62,726 nucleotides of DNA from an uncultured Muribaculaceae bacterium (GTDB lineage: Bacteria; Bacteroidota; Bacteroidia; Bacteroidales; Muribaculaceae): the NCBI GenBank assembly GCA_910584905.1, contig CAJUCQ010000013.1:1-62726 (forward strand), read 5' to 3'. The notes under the pieces are model-generated. The model was not told where the DNA came from, searched no databases, and was given only the letters and a program-made list of their open reading frames with translations. Shown piece by piece: positions 15,724 through 23,451 of this stretch. A program made the translations under genes and the position numbers. Numbering within the stretch: the first letter of the stretch is position 1; each line of letters begins with the position of its first letter.

Positions 15724-17259
15724 TCAGTTTTTAGAGAGTGGGAGTATTATTATAAATTTTGTTCCTGAATTGTATTCGCTTTCGACGCTGATGCTGCCGC
15801 CCATGTCGTTGATGAGCTTGTGGACGTAGGCAAGGCCGAGCCCGAAGCCCTTGACGTCGTGGCGGTTGCCCGTCGATACGCGGTAGAATTTTTCGAAGAT
15901 TTTCTTCAGGTCGTCCTTGCGGATGCCTATGCCGTTGTCGGCGATGGTGATTTTCAGATTTTCGTCGCTTTGGTCGCTCGTTGTCACAGTGAGGTTGAGT
16001 GGGCGTTCGTCCGAACGGTATTTGACGGCGTTGTCGAGCAGATTGAATATCACGTTGGTAAAGTGCATCTCGTCGACGTTCACGATGGCATCCATAGCGT
16101 CGAGGTTGGCCGTCAGCGAGCCGCCGTATTGCTCGACCTTGAGCTTGAACGTGTTCACTACGTTGTAGATTATCACGTTGGCATCGACTTCTTCAATGCG
16201 GAGGCTGGCTTTCTGGCGGTCGAACATCGACATTTGAAGCACCTTCTCGACCTGAAATCTCAGTCGCTTGGTCTCGTCGGTAATCACCGTCGACACCTTC
16301 TGCATCATCTCCGGCGACTTCCGCACGCTCGCGTCGTTGAGCATCTGAGCCGCAAGCGAAATCGACGATATGGGCGTCTTGAACTCGTGGGTCATGTTGT
16401 TGATAAAGTCGTTTTTCATCTCCGTGAGTTTTTTCTGACGGAATGCCACTATAATCGTGTAGACAAAAATTATCAGCAGAATAAGCGTGAACGCAAATGC
16501 CGGAACCATGAACGAGATGCTCTTGAAGATATAGTCCTTCTTGGTCGGGAAATAGACCTTGAGATAATTGCGCGCGCCGAAAGCGTCGTTGGGGAAGAGC
16601 GTCTGCGCAAACATGGCGTCGCCGTCGGTCTGCCCGGGCACGTAGCCCGCGCTCTTGTAGAGGATGAGGCCGGAGTGGTTCACGAGCGCATACTCGAAAG
16701 GCATTTTAAGTCCGAGAGTGTCGAGCTCCTGGCGCAGGTATTTGCGCACAACGGCCGAGTCGGCGCGGTCGGTAATCGGGCGCGTCGAGGCCTTGGAGAT
16801 GATATTGAGTATCACATCGTCGAGAATACCCTGCTGATAGAGATACTTGTTGCGGTAGGCGTCCTGCATCGTGCGGTAGTGAGCCTTCGGACCGCGGTCT
16901 TCCGAACTCTGGATTTTGGAGATGGCGTTGGCGTCGCCCTTGATGGTCAGGTCGCCCTCGATGCCCGTGGACGTGGTAAATGAATATTTGATACCTCCGA
17001 CTCGCGGAACGGCCTCGCCCATATATTGGGAGATAATCGACGACGACTCAATCTGGCGGACGTCATCTTCGAGGTAGTGGCGCGTCTCGTCCTGCTCAAG
17101 GTGAACGCTCGTGGCCACAATGGCCTGACGAACACCCTGCGAGAACTGCTCGTAGCGGATGCTCACGATATTCCTCATGTAGAATATCTGTATGCACAAC
17201 AGACCTAAAAAGGCTATGGCCATCAGGATGGTGAGAATCCAGATTGTTTGTTTCTTCAT
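15724..17259 (-). CDS. rprX: RprX-type sensor histidine kinase
   Basis: The 511-residue membrane kinase has N-terminal helix about 7-28, a large periplasmic sensor (about 30-247) and a second helix (about 248-272). The H-box is NNMTHEFKTPISS with His291. ATPase motifs are N (NLLDNAVKY), G1 (IADNGIGI), F (FEKFYR) and G2 (GFGLGLAYV). It should autophosphorylate on His291 and pass phosphate to RprY. The two genes form a separate operon with a clear promoter at 17366-17396 and a leader of about 100 nt. Confidence 0.9.
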   Translation of the reverse strand: MKKQTIWILTILMAIAFLGLLCIQIFYMRNIVSIRYEQFSQGVRQAIVATSVHLEQDETRHYLEDDVRQIESSSIISQYMGEAVPRVGGIKYSFTTSTGIEGDLTIKGDANAISKIQSSEDRGPKAHYRTMQDAYRNKYLYQQGILDDVILNIISKASTRPITDRADSAVVRKYLRQELDTLGLKMPFEYALVNHSGLILYKSAGYVPGQTDGDAMFAQTLFPNDAFGARNYLKVYFPTKKDYIFKSISFMVPAFAFTLILLIIFVYTIIVAFRQKKLTEMKNDFINNMTHEFKTPISSISLAAQMLNDASVRKSPEMMQKVSTVITDETKRLRFQVEKVLQMSMFDRQKASLRIEEVDANVIIYNVVNTFKLKVEQYGGSLTANLDAMDAIVNVDEMHFTNVIFNLLDNAVKYRSDERPLNLTVTTSDQSDENLKITIADNGIGIRKDDLKKIFEKFYRVSTGNRHDVKGFGLGLAYVHKLINDMGGSISVESEYNSGTKFIIILPLSKN

Positions 17260-17350
17260 GCGGAGTACCTGCGAAAATTAAATTTAACCTTTATTTGTTA
17301 ACAAATCTGAGCCGTCTTTGTTTGCCGTCTTTCATAACTTTAGACGCCTT

Positions 17351-17379
17351 ATTAACACTTCGGCCCAAAATTAACACTT
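17351..17379 (-). promoter_or_regulatory. Paired direct repeats in the rprXY promoter
   Basis: AAGTGTTAAT occurs twice on the minus strand, at 17370-17379 and 17351-17360, with a 19-bp period. The first copy ends within the -7 box and the second covers the predicted start of transcription. Two close direct repeats are the usual binding mode of OmpR-family dimers, so autorepression by RprY is a reasonable inference. Confidence 0.45.
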
Positions 17380-17396
17380 AAATGTGAAAATACAAA
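17366..17396 (-). promoter_or_regulatory. rprXY promoter
   Basis: On the minus strand TTTG (17393-17396), a 19-bp spacer and TAATTTTG (17366-17373) match the Bacteroidales consensus exactly. The predicted start is near 17361, leaving a leader of about 100 nt that contains the palindrome TTTGTTAACAAA. Confidence 0.7.
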
Positions 17397-17414
17397 ATTT
17401 TGGCGACTTTTTTT

Positions 17415-19883
17415 TCAATGCGTCTCTTCGTCGAACATGTTGCGGACGGCGTCGACGACAGGGTCCGGGCGCCCCGACGTCAGCGCAAAAAGCCGTTTGC
17501 GCGCCCTGGAGAAGGCCACGTAGTACACCTTGGCCCGCTCGTCGATGCTCCCGCGGGCCGCGTCGGCGTTGTAGACTATCACGTTGTCGTGTTCAAGCCC
17601 CTTTGATTTGTGGATTGTCATCACGGCCACGTTCTCCCTGACGATGCCTGCCGGAAAAAGGTCGCTCTCGCTGAAGGTCAGGAGTTCGCCCGCTCTAAGC
17701 ATCGCCTGCTCGCGGAAGCGCGGCTCTCTTGCCGCATCGACAGCCACCTCGTTTACAAGCCGTCGGAAATAGGCGTAGTGCTCAATCCGCCGGATAAGGC
17801 CGCTTGCCGCAAACGCTTCATAGACGCGGCTCATCTCGGCCTCAAGTGTGTTGTCCGGCCCGATGCGCTCATCGGCAAGCAGACGCTTCGCGCGGCGGTA
17901 ATGCGCGCCGTAAACCTCGTCGAAGGCATGCGCCGTCCGCAGATAGCGCTCGTCAGTCCGAAGAGCTTTTATGGCCGGAAGCTTCTCGCGCGCTTCGGGC
18001 CCGAGTGCGAGGACGAGCTCGGCTGTGGCCGCCGCGTCGTCGCTTGCCACGTGGGTGGCGGCGTTCGTAAGCCCGTAGTGCGCTCTGAGCCCACCGAGGC
18101 TGTGGTCGCGCCGCCGAGGCATCACAAGACGGCTCACCTGCAATGTGTCGATGTGCGGAGCCTCGTCCGTAAGCACCCGCGGGACGGACACAGCCGACGC
18201 GCGACGCCGGAAGTTGAAGCGTAGCATGGCCAAGTCAAAGTCGAGATTATGGCCCGCCGCGGCGTCTGCGTCGGCGATGTATGCGGCAAAGCGCCGCAAG
18301 CCATCCTCGGGGTCGAGAGCCTTGTCGCGGTCATACAGCTCGCAAAGCGGATTCCGCACCCCCTTGCCGCATTCACGGGGAAGTGCCCGCTCCGTTTTTA
18401 TGAACACTTCGAAGCCGCCGTCATCCACCACTTTGCCTCCGCGGAGTTTCACGGCGGCAATCTGCACGATGTCGTCAGCGAAAATGTCAAGCCCCGTCGT
18501 CTCCGTGTCTATCACCGCCACGGTCAGGCCATGCCCGGGGTCGGTGAGGCGGCAGAATACCTCAAGCTGCGACTCCTTTCCGGGACTCAGAAGCTCGCTC
18601 GGACACATCCCCCGTTCAAGCATCCCCGCCGTCGCGCGCCGGGCACTTTTAAGCGTCCGCAACGCTCCGGCCGTATATAGGAGACGCGCCCACTCGCCGG
18701 CTCTGAATGGATTCACGACCACGGCCACATGGGCGAACATGGCTTTGAACGCACCCTGCTTGAACATATCGTTGCGGCTCAGACGGATATGCTCTATCCC
18801 TTCAGCCGCGAGAGCCTCCGACACTTCCTGCGCCTGATGGTTGGTGTGGGTCAGCACCGCCGCCGACTCGCCGGCGTGTTCGTGGCGCAGACGCCTCACC
18901 AGTGCCGTCGTCGTCAGCAGGCGGTCGCGGGTTGTAATCAGCTTGGCCTCGGACTCTCCGGCTTCGACCGCACGGGGCGTTTGCGCCGAGTCAGAGTCCA
19001 GCCATACCGCCGCCAGTTCGTTGCTCAGCGCCACCAGCCGCTCCGGCGAGCGGTAATTCCGTCGGAAAGAATACACCTTCCCTCCGCATCGCCGTTTCAC
19101 CTCATCGAGAGCCGTCCCTCCCGACCCGAGGAAACTGAAGATGGCCTGCTGTTCATCCCCGAGATAGACACACGTGACCGCGCCGTCGGCGTTGGCCATA
19201 AGGCGGTCCGTCACTGCAAGCTGCAGGGGCGTCATATCCTGAACCTCGTCAATCTGCAGCCAGCGGTATGCCCCCATCTCAAGGCGCTCGCTGCCTTCGC
19301 TCCGAAGGGCGTCGTATGCCCGGAGAATCATTTCATCGAAGTCAATCAGCTTATTGCGTCGCTTGTAGGCCACATATTCGTGGATGCACTCAAGTTCCCT
19401 CTCGCCGAGGGGATGGCGCAGGCGCTGTTTCAGCCGCTCCGGAAAATCGTGCTCGTCCTGATAGACGCGTGCCGCCGCCTTTCTGAAATTCGCCGCATCG
19501 GCCGGGTGAGTGATGCCGAACGTCGACGCAAGATACTCCGTCAGGTCATCATCGTCCATGATGCCCGTCTCGGACTCCACGAGCCCGTTGACAAGCAGAA
19601 ATCGCATGCAGAAGCGGTGGAGATTGCCCGTGAAAAGCCCCTTGGGCACATATCCCGCCAGCCCGCGCACGCGCTCTTCCATCTCGCGGGCCGCGCGGTT
19701 GGTGAATGTCACGCACAACATATCATCAAAGCCAACACCGTATTCGGCATTGGCTTTGATGATGCGGCGGGCAAGCACGTGCGTCTTCCCGCATCCCGGA
19801 CCTCCGAGCACGAGTGCCGTCTGCCCGTAAAGCCCGCAGATTTCCTGCTGGCGCGGGTCGGCTACTTCGCGGAGGCTGTTCAT
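17415..19883 (-). CDS. UvrD/Rep-type helicase with embedded DnaQ-like exonuclease
   Basis: The 822-residue protein has superfamily-1 helicase motifs: I GGPGCGKT (27-34), II IDEVQD (211-216), III GDEQQAIFSF and IV NYRSPERL. Inserted at about 455-630 is a DEDD exonuclease domain: ExoI DTETTG (459-464), ExoII HNLDFD (545-550), ExoIII HVASDD (611-616). Helicase motifs V (TIHKSKGLEHDNVIVYN) and VI (YVAFSRARKRLF) then follow. All catalytic residues look intact. It probably unwinds and trims DNA during repair. It sits 28 nt after the SGNH gene at the end of the salvage operon; no functional link is evident. Confidence 0.87.
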   Translation of the reverse strand: MNSLREVADPRQQEICGLYGQTALVLGGPGCGKTHVLARRIIKANAEYGVGFDDMLCVTFTNRAAREMEERVRGLAGYVPKGLFTGNLHRFCMRFLLVNGLVESETGIMDDDDLTEYLASTFGITHPADAANFRKAAARVYQDEHDFPERLKQRLRHPLGERELECIHEYVAYKRRNKLIDFDEMILRAYDALRSEGSERLEMGAYRWLQIDEVQDMTPLQLAVTDRLMANADGAVTCVYLGDEQQAIFSFLGSGGTALDEVKRRCGGKVYSFRRNYRSPERLVALSNELAAVWLDSDSAQTPRAVEAGESEAKLITTRDRLLTTTALVRRLRHEHAGESAAVLTHTNHQAQEVSEALAAEGIEHIRLSRNDMFKQGAFKAMFAHVAVVVNPFRAGEWARLLYTAGALRTLKSARRATAGMLERGMCPSELLSPGKESQLEVFCRLTDPGHGLTVAVIDTETTGLDIFADDIVQIAAVKLRGGKVVDDGGFEVFIKTERALPRECGKGVRNPLCELYDRDKALDPEDGLRRFAAYIADADAAAGHNLDFDLAMLRFNFRRRASAVSVPRVLTDEAPHIDTLQVSRLVMPRRRDHSLGGLRAHYGLTNAATHVASDDAAATAELVLALGPEAREKLPAIKALRTDERYLRTAHAFDEVYGAHYRRAKRLLADERIGPDNTLEAEMSRVYEAFAASGLIRRIEHYAYFRRLVNEVAVDAAREPRFREQAMLRAGELLTFSESDLFPAGIVRENVAVMTIHKSKGLEHDNVIVYNADAARGSIDERAKVYYVAFSRARKRLFALTSGRPDPVVDAVRNMFDEETH

Positions 19884-19911
19884 GGCTTTAAGCGCTCATT
19901 CGCCCGGAGGC

Positions 19912-20574
19912 TTATTCGAAGACGTAAGGCATCAGGTGCTCTTTCCAGATGGCGTAGCCCGAATCCACGAGGTGCAGACCGTCAGTGGTCAGGTCCTTGC
20001 GCAGATTCTGCTCTTCGTCGCAAAAATAGGGGTAGAGCATAATCCATTCCACCCCGCGTTCGCGGGCCATGGGTTCGAGTAGAGCGTTGATGTCGCGGAT
20101 GGTCTGTTCCTTTCCTATGACGCGCTTATAGCGCCCGAAGCTGTTGTTGATGGGCAGAAGCGACTGAAGATAGACCTTTGTCGACGGACTCTCGCGGCGG
20201 ATGCGGTCGACAAGACCGGCCACAGCGCGCGCCACCGAGTCGGCCGTAAGGTCGTGGCTCACGTCGTTGACTCCGCACATGAGAAAAATCTTGGCAGGCT
20301 TGCCGGAGGTGACTTCGGCGAGACGCCCGTCGATGTCGGCCGCCGTGTTCCCGACGATGCCGCGGTTGACGGCGTTGTCAATCCCGAAGAGTTTGTTCCA
20401 GTCGCCACCGTGGGTCAGGCTGTTGCCGAGAAACACTATCGACTCCGTGTTTATCGTGTCGCGCATGGCGTCGGGAGTAGTCTCGCCTTTGGGCATCTCG
20501 CCCGGCGACGTCGCCGAGGCGCACGCTCCGGCAAGCCCGAGCATTGCCGGAATGAAATATCTGAGAATACGCAT
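19912..20574 (-). CDS. SGNH/GDSL-family esterase, lipoprotein
   Basis: The 220-residue protein has a lipoprotein signal (LAGAC, Cys18). SGNH blocks are I FLGNSLTHGG (nucleophile Ser52), III CGVND and V DGLHL with the catalytic Asp/His. The family includes sialate and peptidoglycan O-acetylesterases and acyl-hydrolases. It lies 10 nt after murQ within the MurNAc salvage operon. Removing O-acetyl groups from MurNAc residues or muropeptides at the membrane is therefore an attractive but unproven role. A general carboxylesterase is the main alternative. Confidence 0.8.
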   Translation of the reverse strand: MRILRYFIPAMLGLAGACASATSPGEMPKGETTPDAMRDTINTESIVFLGNSLTHGGDWNKLFGIDNAVNRGIVGNTAADIDGRLAEVTSGKPAKIFLMCGVNDVSHDLTADSVARAVAGLVDRIRRESPSTKVYLQSLLPINNSFGRYKRVIGKEQTIRDINALLEPMARERGVEWIMLYPYFCDEEQNLRKDLTTDGLHLVDSGYAIWKEHLMPYVFE

Positions 20575-20584
20575 CGTCTTCGGT

Positions 20585-21409
20585 TTAATCTTCGTGGATA
20601 CCTTTGTAATAGTCGGAGGCCTTTTTCACTGAGCCGCGGAAGAGAAGCAGACGCTTGGCTTCGTCGTAGGGCAGGCCGAGTTCTTCGACAAGCATGCGCG
20701 TGCCGCGGTCAACGAGCTTGGCGTTCGAAAGCTGCATGTTCACCATCTTGTTGCCCTTTACGCGCCCCATTTTGATCATCACCGACGTAGTGATCATATT
20801 GCATATCATCTTCTGCCCCGTGCCGCTCTTCATGCGCGAGCTGCCGGTCACGTACTCCGGCCCGACAATCATCTCGATGGCGATGTCGGCGGCCTCCGAC
20901 ACCGGAGCGTCGGGGTTCGACGTGATGGCCGCAGTCAGGATGCCGTGTTCGCGGCAGGCCTTGAGCGCGCCGATGACGTAGGGTGTAGTCCCCGAAGCGG
21001 CGATGCCGATGACCGTATCTTTTTCGTTGATGTTGAATTTCTCAAGGTCTTTCCAGCCCTGAACGGTGTCGTCTTCGGCGTTTTCAACCGGGTTGCGCAG
21101 CGCCGTGTCGCCCCCGGCGATAAGCCCTATTACCCACGAGGGGTCCATGCCGAAAGTCGGAGGTATCTCCGACGCGTCGAGCACGCCGAGGCGCCCCGAC
21201 GTGCCGGCGCCCATATAGAATATACGCCCTCCCTGACGCATCCGCGGAACAATTTGTTCGACAAGACGCTCAATCTGCGGGATAGCCTTCTCGACGGCGA
21301 GAGCCACCTTTTTGTCTTCATTGTTGATGTCGTGGAGGATTTCGCCCACGCTCTTTTTTTCAAGGTCGTTGTAAAGCGACGACTGTTCGCTTATTTTTAC
21401 GAAACTCAT
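20585..21409 (-). CDS. murQ: N-acetylmuramic acid 6-phosphate etherase
   Basis: The 274-residue SIS-domain enzyme splits the lactyl ether of MurNAc-6-P to give GlcNAc-6-P and D-lactate. The MurQ signatures are clear: GAGTSGRLGVLDASEIPPTF (about 67-86, with the catalytic Glu in DASE), AASGTTPYV, and GPEYVTGSSRMKSGTGQK. Length is normal. It follows the kinase gene by 21 nt. Its products have outlets in the same operon (D-lactate dehydrogenase) and in amino-sugar metabolism. Confidence 0.96.
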   Translation of the reverse strand: MSFVKISEQSSLYNDLEKKSVGEILHDINNEDKKVALAVEKAIPQIERLVEQIVPRMRQGGRIFYMGAGTSGRLGVLDASEIPPTFGMDPSWVIGLIAGGDTALRNPVENAEDDTVQGWKDLEKFNINEKDTVIGIAASGTTPYVIGALKACREHGILTAAITSNPDAPVSEAADIAIEMIVGPEYVTGSSRMKSGTGQKMICNMITTSVMIKMGRVKGNKMVNMQLSNAKLVDRGTRMLVEELGLPYDEAKRLLLFRGSVKKASDYYKGIHED

Positions 21410-21430
21410 ATCTTTGTGTGTTTGTTTGCG

Positions 21431-22282
21431 TTATGCCGTATGGAATTTTACAAGTCCTTCCATCGGACTCTTAAGAATGAGACCCACGCTGAAACCTTCG
21501 GCCGCCGCGGCCTCTTCAAGGACCTCGCGGAAGTAATAGGCAATCGACCCCGCGAAATGGGCGGTCTTATCGTCGTAGCTCTCGTACTGACGCACGTTGC
21601 GGCGGAAAAACGCGCGGAAGGCGTCGAGCACCATCGAACGGATTTCGGGCACATCGAGGTGCGACGATATGAACGGCGTTACCGACGCGAGGAAACGGTT
21701 GGGTTGAGGCTCTTTGTAGACCCTGCGGATAACATCGAGAAGCGTCAGATTGTATTCCGTCAGGAACTCCTCGGCTACTGACGCCGGAAGCTGATTCTTG
21801 AGCACGTCGCCGAGGAAGAGCTTGCCGAGCACGGCCCCGGACCCTTCGTCGCCGAGGATAAAGCCGAGGGGCGACACATTCTTGACAATCGACTCGCCGT
21901 CGTAGTAGCACGAGTTGGCGCCCGTCCCGAGGATGCAGGCGATGCCGCCCGTGCGTCCGCAGAGGGCGCGGGCGGCGGCGAGAAGGTCGGAGTAGACCTC
22001 GACCGTCGCGGCGCTCGGAAGGTTGCTCCGCAGCGCGTTCGCAACGTTGGCGCAGACTTCAGGTGCGAGACACCCCGCGCCGTAGAAGTACACGGCCTCA
22101 ATCGACGAACTCAGCTCGCCCAGTTCGGGCATTAGCTCGGCGGCGATGCGACCCTGCATTTCTTCTTCGGTGAGCATCACGGCGTTCATCCCGAGGGTGA
22201 ATACCTGTTTGGCTACTTTCTTTTCGTCCGAGAGCACACACCAGTCTATTTTCGTGCTCCCGCAGTCGGCAATAAGTATCAT
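21431..22282 (-). CDS. BadF/BadG-family sugar kinase, probable MurNAc kinase (MurK-like)
   Basis: The 283-residue ASKHA-fold kinase has a phosphate-binding loop DCGSTKIDW (about 5-13) and the second nucleotide motif ILGTGANSCYYDG. This family includes GlcNAc kinases and the MurK MurNAc kinase of Tannerella and Clostridium. Placement next to murQ makes MurNAc phosphorylation at O6 the best prediction, though GlcNAc may also be used. Its start overlaps the end of the membrane-protein gene by 4 bp, implying coupled translation. Confidence 0.82.
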   Translation of the reverse strand: MILIADCGSTKIDWCVLSDEKKVAKQVFTLGMNAVMLTEEEMQGRIAAELMPELGELSSSIEAVYFYGAGCLAPEVCANVANALRSNLPSAATVEVYSDLLAAARALCGRTGGIACILGTGANSCYYDGESIVKNVSPLGFILGDEGSGAVLGKLFLGDVLKNQLPASVAEEFLTEYNLTLLDVIRRVYKEPQPNRFLASVTPFISSHLDVPEIRSMVLDAFRAFFRRNVRQYESYDDKTAHFAGSIAYYFREVLEEAAAAEGFSVGLILKSPMEGLVKFHTA

Positions 22283-23451
22283 ATCTTTATGTAAATTTTC
22301 TTTTTATACAAAACATAGCCCACACACCAGCTGACCCCGACAAAGAGCAGCGCGAAGACGAGCGATGCAAGCGTGGCGTCGTCGCCGCATAGAGGAAGGA
22401 GGGCATCCTGATAGATGTGGCCTTTGATTGATGTGTCTCCGATTTTCACTGTCCCTATGACGATGCTGAGCACAGCCCCGAGGCAGTACATGAACAGCGG
22501 GTTGATGCCGAAGGCCTCGAAGAAGCGGCTCCACTTCTTATAGCCCTTGATGTCGATTATCCAGATCAGAAGCCCGAGGAAGCTCGACGCAAGTCCGCAG
22601 GTCGTAAGGACGAACGACGGCGACCAGACCTTTTTGTTGATGGGAAGCCCGAAGTCAAGGAGGAAGCCCGCGAACGTAAGAATCGTTCCGACGATAAACA
22701 GCCCGTTGATGCGGCGCTCGTTGTCTTTGGTCCCCGTAATCAGCATTCCGCACATGAAGCCGATAAGCATGTGTGCTATCGACGGCAAGGTGCTCAGAAG
22801 ACCCTCGGGGTCGAACTTGAGGCGCACGCCGTCGATAGTGTCGGCATACATGTGATTGGCCCCGAGAATCTTGTGGTCTACGACGGAGATGACATTGCGC
22901 TCCGAAAACTCAAAGCCGTGGCCGAGCAGAAGCACTGCGGCATAGGCGATGAGCATAAGTGCTATGGCCCAAGGGATGGCCTTGGGCTTGAGGCTGATGG
23001 CGAGGATAGACCCAACGCCGTAGCAGATGGCAAGGCGGGGCATAACGCCGAGGATGCGGATGCGGTCGAAGTTCCACACGGCTTCCGCGAGAGTGGCCTC
23101 GTTGAGAATCCCGCGGAGGAATAGCCCGAACCACGCGATGCCGAGACCGATGAGCCAGATCACAATGGTGCGCTTCACGATTTTGCGCACCGTCGGGCCG
23201 CTCCATTCAAAGTTGTATTTCCGCAACGACATGTATGTGCTCACGCCCATGATGAACATGAAGAACGGAAACACGAGGTCCGTGGGCGTCAGCCCGTTCC
23301 ACGACGCATGCGCCAGCGGAGCGTAGATATGACCCCACGAGCCGGGATTGTTTACGAGAATCATCCCGGCGATGGTGATGCCTCGCAGGATGTCGAGGGC
23401 AAGCAGACGCCCCTTCGGAGCCTGAGGCTTGGCGGTAGCTGTTGCGTTCAT
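22279..23451 (-). CDS. DUF5009 / HGSNAT-like polytopic membrane protein (NagX or MurT candidate)
   Basis: The 390-residue membrane protein has about ten helices and the family opening RLLALDILRGITIAGMILVNNPG (about 13-35). It then shows LTPTDLVFPFFMFIMGVS. The family is related to heparan-alpha-glucosaminide N-acetyltransferase and to NagX proteins in amino-sugar clusters. In Tannerella the murTKQ operon carries a membrane protein next to murK and murQ. Whether this protein transports MurNAc/GlcNAc or acetylates a sugar is open. ATG 23451 gives a 4-bp overlap with the dehydrogenase and was chosen over a far-upstream start inside that gene. Confidence 0.8.
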   Translation of the reverse strand: MNATATAKPQAPKGRLLALDILRGITIAGMILVNNPGSWGHIYAPLAHASWNGLTPTDLVFPFFMFIMGVSTYMSLRKYNFEWSGPTVRKIVKRTIVIWLIGLGIAWFGLFLRGILNEATLAEAVWNFDRIRILGVMPRLAICYGVGSILAISLKPKAIPWAIALMLIAYAAVLLLGHGFEFSERNVISVVDHKILGANHMYADTIDGVRLKFDPEGLLSTLPSIAHMLIGFMCGMLITGTKDNERRINGLFIVGTILTFAGFLLDFGLPINKKVWSPSFVLTTCGLASSFLGLLIWIIDIKGYKKWSRFFEAFGINPLFMYCLGAVLSIVIGTVKIGDTSIKGHIYQDALLPLCGDDATLASLVFALLFVGVSWCVGYVLYKKKIYIKI

